Below are positions 7,767 to 12,191 of a DNA stretch of 12,191 nt, in pieces. The translations under genes and the position numbers were made by a program. The DNA lies in contig JBLGAC010000072.1 in NCBI GenBank assembly GCA_047610385.1, forward strand, positions 1 to 12,191, read 5' to 3'. Numbering within the stretch: position 1 is the stretch's first letter; each line of letters begins with the position of its first letter. This DNA is from JBOCEF01 sp047610385. GTDB lineage: Bacteria; Pseudomonadota; Alphaproteobacteria; Rhodobacterales; Rhodobacteraceae. Below the pieces are notes generated by a model, which saw nothing but the letters and a program-made list of their open reading frames with translations, did not search any database and was not told the origin of the DNA.

Positions 7767-7798
7767 ATTTATACGCCATGGCTGACAGGGCTTGGAGC

Positions 7799-7817
7799 GT
7801 CATAGATGCTGACGTAA
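7799..7817 (+). promoter_or_regulatory. Putative operator copy 2 (GTCA-N7-TGACGTAA)
   Basis: Second copy of the same 19-bp pattern, 51 bp after the first. Both copies share GTCA, an A and GC within the spacer, and TGACGTAA. It lies within a candidate plus-strand promoter, TTGGAG (7792-7797), 17 nt, TAACAT (7815-7820), just ahead of the first petP ATG. Position suggests autoregulation by the MarR-family product. Confidence 0.6.
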
Positions 7818-7818
7818 C

Positions 7819-8469
7819 ATGCGTGCACAAAAGGCGGTCCGCCCCGCGCACGGGTTTGATATGGATGTCGCTGAGAAGATTGTGCGCGTCGCGATGAGCA
7901 GAAAAGGCGAAACACCCGAAATGCCCCAGACATCGCCCGCGCGCCTGCCGGCCTCGCTTTTGAACCGTGGTGAGGATCGGCTGTTCCTGACCGATGACCA
8001 GCTGCGCCAAGGCGTGGAACTGATGTTCTTTGCCTATCGCGACATGGTCCACGATGCTGATCGTCTGCTTGAAGAACGCGCCTATGGCCGCGCCCACCAC
8101 CGGTGTCTGCATTTCATCTGGCGCCGCCAAGGCCTGTCTGTGGCCGAATTGCTCGAGATCCTCAACGTCACCAAGCAATCGGCGAACCGGGTGCTCAGGC
8201 AATTGATTGAGGATGGGCTGATCACCTCGACCATCGGAGAGGTTGACCGCCGCCAACGCCGCCTGCGCCTGACACCCGAAGGCGACGCGCTTGTGCGCCG
8301 TCTGTCCGATGCACAAAATGCCCGCATGAAACGCGTGTATATGGAGGCGGGGTCAGAGGCTGTGCGCGGATTTCGCCTCGTGCTCGCTGGTATGATTGAT
8401 GCTGACCGCCGCGCTTCGGTGCTGGATCTGGTGCTGTTGGGTGACGGCGCCGGACAGGGCAGCGCATGA
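7819..8469 (+). CDS. petP: MarR-family transcriptional regulator, PetP-like
   Basis: A winged-helix DNA-binding regulator. Counting from the first ATG (216 aa), the conserved part begins near residue 54 (RLFLTDDQLRQGVELMFFAY). Helix-turn-helix covers about 107-131 (LSVAELLEILNVTKQSANRV, then LRQLIEDGL), and the wing is DRRQRRLRLTPEG at 143-155. A single cysteine, C96, lies just before the HTH. In Rhodobacter capsulatus the petP-petR pair lies upstream of the cytochrome bc1 genes; the same pair is recognised here by family and order. The start is unsettled: in-frame ATGs occur at 7819, 7861, 7894 and 7921, none with a strong ribosome binding site, and the first overlaps a candidate -10. The stop overlaps the petR start as ATGA. 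Confidence 0.85.
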   Translation: MRAQKAVRPAHGFDMDVAEKIVRVAMSRKGETPEMPQTSPARLPASLLNRGEDRLFLTDDQLRQGVELMFFAYRDMVHDADRLLEERAYGRAHHRCLHFIWRRQGLSVAELLEILNVTKQSANRVLRQLIEDGLITSTIGEVDRRQRRLRLTPEGDALVRRLSDAQNARMKRVYMEAGSEAVRGFRLVLAGMIDADRRASVLDLVLLGDGAGQGSA

Positions 8470-9179
8470 ACGCGCCGGAGGCCCGCGTGGGCGAAGACGC
8501 GACCTTCCATCTGCTGGTGGTCGACGACGATGACGGCATCCGCAAGCTGCTGTCGCGCTATCTGGCGCGTGAGGGGTTTCTGGTCACCTCGGCCCGCGAT
8601 GCGGCCCATGCACGGCGGTTGCTGGCGGGGCTGTCCTTTGATCTGCTGATCGTCGATGTGATGATGCCTGGCGAAACCGGGCTTGAGTTCACCGCCGCCA
8701 TGCGCCCGACCCTGGACGCGCCGGTGCTGCTGCTGACCGCCCGCGGCGGGGCCGAAGACCGGATCAAGGGCCTTGAGGCTGGGGCCGACGACTATCTGGC
8801 CAAACCCTTTGAGCCGCGCGAACTGCTGCTGCGCATCAACGCCATCCTGCGCCGTGCCCGCCCCGCCCCAACGCCTGAGGCGCCGCCCCGCACGCTCCAG
8901 CTTGGCGCTGTGCGCTATGACGTGGCGCGCAGCGAATTGTGGCGCGGCGAGGAGCTGATCCGCCTCACCACCACCGAAGCTGCGCTGATGCGGGTCTTGG
9001 CCGCATCCCCGCACGACCCGGTGGACCGCATGACCCTGCTGGCCGAACTGGACGACGCCCAGGAACGCGCAGTCGACGTGCAGGTCACCCGCTTGCGCCG
9101 CAAAATCGAAGACGACCCCAAGGCCCCGCGCTACCTGCAAACCGTGCGCGGTGCGGGATACATGCTGGTGCCTGATTAA
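8466..9179 (+). CDS. petR: OmpR-family response regulator, PetR-like
   Basis: A 237-aa two-component response regulator. The receiver domain is at about 14-130, with the acidic cluster VVDDDDG (18-24), phosphoacceptor Asp64 in LLIVDVMMPG, Thr91 in LLLTARGG and Lys113 in LAKPFEP. The winged-helix effector domain is at about 145-237, ending in VQVTRLRRKIEDDPKAPRYL then QTVRGAGYMLVPD. All phosphorylation residues are intact. It is translationally coupled to petP by a 4-nt overlap. No histidine kinase is present in the window, as is also the case for petPR of Rhodobacter capsulatus, where PetR is known to be needed for respiratory and photosynthetic growth. Its DNA targets cannot be read here. 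Confidence 0.92.
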   Translation: MNAPEARVGEDATFHLLVVDDDDGIRKLLSRYLAREGFLVTSARDAAHARRLLAGLSFDLLIVDVMMPGETGLEFTAAMRPTLDAPVLLLTARGGAEDRIKGLEAGADDYLAKPFEPRELLLRINAILRRARPAPTPEAPPRTLQLGAVRYDVARSELWRGEELIRLTTTEAALMRVLAASPHDPVDRMTLLAELDDAQERAVDVQVTRLRRKIEDDPKAPRYLQTVRGAGYMLVPD

Positions 9180-9199
9180 GAACTGGAGGCTGTCATACC

Positions 9200-9236
9200 G
9201 CGCTGCAAAAAATTGCTTTGCGCGCGCAGGTTTTTT
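9200..9236 (+). terminator. Probable terminator after petR
   Basis: GCGC and GCAAA (9200-9209, one bulged T) pair with TTTGC and GCGC (9217-9225); TTTTTT follows at 9231-9236. An alternative CTGC/GCAG closing stem (9203-9206 with 9226-9229) ends one base before the T-run. Position 20 nt after the petR stop fits. Confidence 0.6.
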
Positions 9237-9254
9237 ATTCCACGGTAATTGGTG

Positions 9255-9318
9255 GGGGAGGTGAAGTTCTCCCCGTAACATAGACATCCTCTCCGCCCGT
9301 TGCGGGTTTCGTCCCGCA
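9255..9318 (+). other. Two inverted repeats upstream of the YbjN-domain gene
   Basis: GGGGAG (9255-9260) and CTCCCC (9269-9274) with an 8-nt spacer; then TGCGGG (9301-9306) and CCCGCA (9313-9318) with a 6-nt loop TTTCGT. The second is probably in the mRNA leader, ending 29 nt before the ATG. TAACAT (9276-9281) between them could be a -10, but no matching -35 is evident. The rest of the 168-nt gap holds the petR terminator. Confidence 0.4.
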
Positions 9319-9347
9319 GGGCGCGACAGCACGAGGACCGTTGAGGC

Positions 9348-9851
9348 ATGGCAGCTCTCGAACCCACCCTTTCCACCGTAGACCTGCACCCGATTGACCT
9401 GGTCGAGTGTCTGGCAGACAGCCGCGACTGGGAATTTGACCGGATCGGCGAAGACCGCATTGCGCTTGGCATCGATGGGGTGTGGCGCACCTATGCGCTG
9501 TCGCTGTCATGGTCGGCGCATGATTGCACGTTGCGGCTGCTGTGCACCTTTGATCTCGACCCGCCCGAAAACCGGGTGAACGCGCTGCGCGAGGCGATGG
9601 ACAAGGCCAATGAACGGGTCTGGACCGGCGCGTTCTGCCTGTGGCCTGAGGAAAAGCTGATGGTCTGGCGCTATGGGCTGACGCTGGCGGGGGGTGGGCA
9701 TGCCTCAGCCGGGCAGATCGACGCGATGATGGCTGACGCGGTTGAAGCGTGTGAGCGGTTCTACCCCGCCTTCCAGCTTGTGGCCTTTGATGCCACTGAT
9801 CCGGACGCGGCGCTGGAAATTGCGATCTGCGAGGCCTACGGTCGCGCCTGA
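9348..9851 (+). CDS. YbjN-domain protein
   Basis: A 167-aa cytoplasmic protein with no signal peptide or membrane segment. It fits the alphaproteobacterial YbjN-domain family, whose fold resembles type III secretion chaperones: an N-terminal helix (HPIDLVECLADSRDWEFDRI), an antiparallel sheet (IALGIDGVWRTYALSLSWSA, then LRLLCTFDLD), a helix (NRVNALREAMDKANERVW), and a second sheet (GAFCLWPEEKLMVWRYGLTL) followed by a long helix. The biochemical function of the family is not established. A GAGG lies 11 nt before the ATG. It is followed by proC after 78 nt with no visible T-tract terminator, so the two may be co-transcribed. Confidence 0.85.
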   Translation: MAALEPTLSTVDLHPIDLVECLADSRDWEFDRIGEDRIALGIDGVWRTYALSLSWSAHDCTLRLLCTFDLDPPENRVNALREAMDKANERVWTGAFCLWPEEKLMVWRYGLTLAGGGHASAGQIDAMMADAVEACERFYPAFQLVAFDATDPDAALEIAICEAYGRA

Positions 9852-9929
9852 CCGAAACGGCGTGGCGCCGGGTGCGGTGCCCCGTTCGGGCCCCCGCCCA
9901 CGCGCCGCAACAGGCGAAGGGCGAGACCG

Positions 9930-10757
9930 ATGACCGAAGAAATGACCCTGCTGGCTGAGGGAGGCGTGATCCTTCTGGGCTGCGGCAAGATGGGCGGCGC
10001 GATGCTGGACGGCTGGCTGGCGGCGGGGCTTCCGCCAAGCTCGGTCACGGTGATCGACCCGGGCGTAGGCGATTACCTGCGCGCGCTTCAGGAAAAGGGC
10101 GTGTCGCTGAACCCGCAGATGCTGCGCGGCGCCGCGGTCTGCGTGCTTGCCGTGAAGCCCCAGATGATGGCGGCGGCCCTGCCGCAGGTTGCGCGGCTTG
10201 CGGGCGAGGGGACGCTGTTCCTGTCGATCGCGGCGGGCCTGCCGATCAAGTTTTTCGAAGATGCGCTGGGCCCGCGGACCATTGTGATCCGCGCGATGCC
10301 CAACACCCCCGCCGCTGTCGGGCGCGGCATCACCGCGCTGATCGGCAACAAGGCCGTCGACGACATGGGGATGCGTCTGGCTGAGGCGCTGGCCTCAGCG
10401 GTCGGGGAATGCGTGCGTCTGGATGATGAAAGCCAGATGGACGCGGTCACCGGTGTCTCAGGCTCCGGCCCCGCCTATGTGTTCAACATGATCGAGGCGC
10501 TGGCCGCCGCGGGCGAGGCCGAAGGCTTGCCGCCCGAATTGGCCATGACCCTTGCGCGCGCCACCGTCAGCGGGGCGGGGGAACTGGCGGCACGGGCAGG
10601 CGAAAGCGCCGCGCAGTTGCGCATCAACGTCACCAGCCCCGGCGGCACCACCGCTGCCGCGCTGGGCGTGCTGATGGACGAAGACGCTGGGCTGGCCCCG
10701 CTGATGCGCAAGGCCGTGGCCGCCGCCGCCACCCGATCCCGCGAGCTTGCCGGCTGA
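9930..10757 (+). CDS. proC: Pyrroline-5-carboxylate reductase
   Basis: Catalyses the last step of proline synthesis, NAD(P)H-dependent reduction of 1-pyrroline-5-carboxylate to L-proline. The 275 residues match the family. Rossmann GxGxxG is LLGCGKMGGAM (15-25). Other motifs: AVKPQMM (74-80), RAMPNTPAAVG (121-131), and the dimer/active-site region DAVTGVSGSGPAYVFNMIEA (171-190) with VTSPGGTT (234-241). The start at 9930 has AAGG 9 nt upstream; an internal ATG at 9942 is possible and would remove four residues. No clear terminator follows; only a short GCCC-TGCC-GGGC hairpin without a T-tract. Confidence 0.96.
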   Translation: MTEEMTLLAEGGVILLGCGKMGGAMLDGWLAAGLPPSSVTVIDPGVGDYLRALQEKGVSLNPQMLRGAAVCVLAVKPQMMAAALPQVARLAGEGTLFLSIAAGLPIKFFEDALGPRTIVIRAMPNTPAAVGRGITALIGNKAVDDMGMRLAEALASAVGECVRLDDESQMDAVTGVSGSGPAYVFNMIEALAAAGEAEGLPPELAMTLARATVSGAGELAARAGESAAQLRINVTSPGGTTAAALGVLMDEDAGLAPLMRKAVAAAATRSRELAG

Positions 10758-10876
10758 AGGGCCCTGCCGGGCTGGCGACTCGGGCGGTTTGAGGTGATCC
10801 TAGGGACGTTCTGCGCTGAAAGGTGTGGGGCGTTTTCCTTTGTCTGCAATGGGTTGGGGTTGGATGTCAGCTTTTT

Positions 10877-10887
10877 GTGCGCCGCAC
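10877..10887 (+). promoter_or_regulatory. Putative PhaR-type operator 1 (GTGC-N3-GCAC)
   Basis: GTGC-GCC-GCAC, an 11-bp inverted repeat ending 11 nt before the phasin -35. Same arrangement as the second site 34 bp downstream. Confidence 0.5.
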
Positions 10888-10898
10888 CATAAATTTCG

Positions 10899-10927
10899 TT
10901 GACTTTCGTGGTGCAGTGCACAATATT
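10899..10927 (+). promoter_or_regulatory. Sigma-70-type promoter of the phasin gene
   Basis: TTGACT (10899-10904, 5 of 6 to consensus), 17-nt spacer, AATATT (10922-10927, 4 of 6). Predicted start near 10934, giving a leader of about 93 nt. That leader contains a 6-bp hairpin (CCCCGG/CCGGGG, 10969-10988) and a perfect 12-bp palindrome ACTGGCGCCAGT (10995-11006) just before the ribosome binding site. Confidence 0.65.
10911..10921 (+). promoter_or_regulatory. Putative PhaR-type operator 2 (GTGC-N3-GCAC)
   Basis: GTGC-AGT-GCAC, a perfect palindrome around a central G, filling the last 11 bases of the promoter spacer and touching the -10. A protein bound here would block RNA polymerase. It resembles the CTGC-N3-GCAG pattern that I recall for Rhodobacter sphaeroides PhaR. 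Confidence 0.55.
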
Positions 10928-11026
10928 GAGGGCATCAGAGGACGCGGGATGCGCCGCGCCCACTCCGGCCCCGGCGGATTTACCGGGGAGCCAGACTGGC
11001 GCCAGTAGCAACAAAGGACCGCCCCA

Positions 11027-11488
11027 ATGTTCGACAAGAACCTCTTCGCCTTCGACGCCCAGAAATTCGCCGAAGTGTTCAAGACCGCCGACATGACCAA
11101 AATGTTCGAAGGCGCCAAGATGCCCGGCTTTGATGCGCAGGCAATCTTCGCCACGCAGCAGAAGAACATGGAAGCCCTCGTGGAGGCCAACAAGGCCGCC
11201 GCCGCCGGTTACCAGGATCTGTTCAAGCGCCAGGTCGCCATCGCGGAAGAGACCATGAAGGCCGCGCAGGCCCAGCTCACTGAGCTGAAGATGGAGCCGA
11301 TGTCAGCCGATGGCGCGCAGAAGCGTGCCGACCTGATGAAAGAAGGCTTCGAGAAAGCCGTCGCCAACCTGACCGAGCTGGCCGATACCGCGAAAAAAGC
11401 CAACTCCGAAGCGCTCGAGATCGTGCAGGCCCGCGTGCAGGCTGCGATCGAAGAGATGAAAGAGCTGGCGGCGAAGAAAACCGCTTGA
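11027..11488 (+). CDS. Phasin (Phasin_2 type)
   Basis: A 153-aa protein that coats polyhydroxyalkanoate granules in the cytoplasm and limits their size and coalescence. Evidence: small size; no signal peptide; Ala-, Lys- and Glu-rich helical sequence throughout. The Phasin_2 core is ATQQKNMEALVEANKAAAAG, QDLFKRQVAIAEETM, then a long helix ending in VQAAIEEMKELAAKKTA; the short Phe-rich N-terminus (MFDKNLFAFDAQKFAEVFK) is usual for roseobacter phasins. AAAGGA lies 8-9 nt before the ATG. It has its own promoter with putative PhaR sites and a strong terminator, so it is a single-gene unit. No phaC, phaZ or phaR is in the window. The symbol phaP is plausible but withheld because several phasins can coexist in one genome. 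Confidence 0.9.
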   Translation: MFDKNLFAFDAQKFAEVFKTADMTKMFEGAKMPGFDAQAIFATQQKNMEALVEANKAAAAGYQDLFKRQVAIAEETMKAAQAQLTELKMEPMSADGAQKRADLMKEGFEKAVANLTELADTAKKANSEALEIVQARVQAAIEEMKELAAKKTA

Positions 11489-11585
11489 TCTAGCGAACCG
11501 CACCACCCGCCGCGCGGACCTCCCTGCGCGCGACGGGTTGCGAACGGATGTCGGGCGTCCTCCCTGGCCCTGATCATCCGACCAG

Positions 11586-11624
11586 AACGGGTCGTCTGCT
11601 TTGTGCAGACGGCCCGTTTTTTTT
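11586..11624 (+). terminator. Strong rho-independent terminator of the phasin gene
   Basis: AACGGG-T-CGTCTGC pairs with GCAGACG-G-CCCGTT: a 14-bp stem including one G-U pair, loop TTTGT (11600-11604), T-run 11617-11624. About 100 nt after the phasin stop. Confidence 0.95.
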
Positions 11625-11675
11625 GGCCATGACGTGAGGCGCCGACTGGCCTGCCGCTGCCCAAGGTTGCGCCAA

Positions 11676-11713
11676 ACAAAAAACCGCGCGCCGATAAGAT
11701 GTCGACGCGCGGT
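11676..11713 (-). terminator. Rho-independent terminator of the VPLPA-CTERM gene
   Basis: ACCGCGCG and CGCGCGGT (11683-11690 with 11706-11713), extended past one mismatch by CGA/TCG (11692-11694 with 11702-11704). On the minus strand the stem is followed by TTTTTT-G-TTT. It sits about 70 nt after the stop of the leftward gene and faces the phasin terminator. Confidence 0.9.
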
Positions 11714-11781
11714 AAATCTGTTGATGGCCCCGCGCGACCAAACTGAGTCGCCTGTGCAGATCGCCCCTTATTCGCCGCGCG

Positions 11782-12191
11782 TTACGCGTTGGCGAACCGC
11801 CTCCACGCACCAAGCGCACCAATGCTGCCAAGCAAAAGCAACATGCTTGCTGGCAGCGGGACAGTGCTTATGCGCACGCCCGGACAATCATTGGTATCGA
11901 TACACGGCGTAAGAAGGGTTCCGGTGGTGCCGTTTTTATAGGTCGAGAGGTGGTACTGAAAGTTGCCCAAAAGACCTTGAATGCTATCGAGGCCCTCAGC
12001 CACATTCGGATTATAGGCGGGTAGGGCGCTCCGCAAAAGCTCGAACTCATACCCCATGTCGAACACCCAGTAATCTGCTGGGTCGTTTGTATCCGTTCCC
12101 TGTTGTCCGGCCGCCACTTCGTAGTTATCGCTTCCGGCCGTTTGGGTCAGGATCGGAGAAGACACGTCGGTGGATTTGCCCTCCGTACTAG
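11782..12191 (-). CDS. VPLPA-CTERM sorting-domain protein, 5' end cut by window edge
   Basis: The frame is open from the stop at 11782 to the right edge, so the N-terminus, including any signal peptide, lies outside; 135 residues are visible. A GTG at 12163-12165 is probably internal, since the frame continues upstream. The last 26 residues form a PEP-CTERM-like signal: VPLPA, a hydrophobic segment (SMLLLLGSIGALGAW), and a basic end (RRFANA). In this family the tail directs the protein to a rhombosortase/exosortase-type processing enzyme and to the cell surface. The visible ectodomain is Asp/Asn/Tyr-rich, with two cysteines in PCIDTNDCPG; I do not recognise its fold. GC looks lower than in the neighbouring genes, as is common for variable surface proteins. 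Confidence 0.85.
   Translation of the reverse strand, partial: STEGKSTDVSSPILTQTAGSDNYEVAAGQQGTDTNDPADYWVFDMGYEFELLRSALPAYNPNVAEGLDSIQGLLGNFQYHLSTYKNGTTGTLLTPCIDTNDCPGVRISTVPLPASMLLLLGSIGALGAWRRFANA

Noticed and set aside
7833..7843. Palindrome GGCGG-T-CCGCC as a third operator near petP
   Set aside because: Unrelated to the GTCA-N7-TGAC sites; short GC palindromes are common by chance in this composition.
7606..8316. N-terminal extension of the ilvE frame to a 540-residue protein
   Set aside because: It runs antisense through petP and the divergent promoter region. A good ribosome binding site and family homology place the real start at 7605.
8082..9389. Long minus-strand open frame opposite petP and petR
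   Set aside because: Shadow frame without recognisable motifs, crossing two well-supported plus-strand genes.
10851..10863. G-rich run GGGTTGGGGTTGG as a G-quadruplex
   Set aside because: It has only three usable G-runs, one of two bases, too few for a confident quadruplex call.

Overview
The window looks like a chromosomal segment of a Rhodobacterales alphaproteobacterium (Paracoccaceae/Roseobacteraceae). The reasons are high GC, the gene order rsfS-rlmH-gpmI-envC-ctpA-rppH, a PetP/PetR-type regulator pair, a Phasin_2-type phasin, and a protein ending in a VPLPA-CTERM sorting signal. Family calls come from motifs and remembered homologues; no database search was possible.

Left half (1-6600, minus strand): a housekeeping run read right to left. 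It starts with a secreted DUF3108 protein and a candidate sigma-70 promoter, then rsfS, rlmH, gpmI, an EnvC-like murein hydrolase activator, the periplasmic protease ctpA, and rppH, which runs off the left edge. Spacing is tight (TGATG, ATGA, 6 nt and 18 nt junctions) except for a 218-nt GC-rich spacer with degenerate tandem repeats between rlmH and gpmI. The genes serve ribosome maturation, glycolysis, cell-wall remodelling and RNA turnover.

Centre (6633-9240): ilvE (minus strand, with its own terminator) is divergent from petP-petR (plus strand, ATGA overlap). The 213-nt region between them carries two copies of an inverted-repeat site, GTCA-N7-TGACGTAA, exactly 51 bp apart.

Right half (9240-12191): a YbjN-domain gene and proC on the plus strand, then a phasin gene whose promoter region holds two GTGC-N3-GCAC palindromes, a plausible PhaR-type operator pair. 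Two terminators, one per strand, separate the phasin gene from the converging 3' end of a VPLPA-CTERM surface/secreted protein that is cut by the right edge.

I see no mobile element, CRISPR array, tRNA, rRNA or new multi-gene system. The points worth a second look are regulatory: the paired operators, the start of rsfS (ideal ribosome binding site facing a CTG codon), and the terminator-to-start spacing at the DUF3108 gene.
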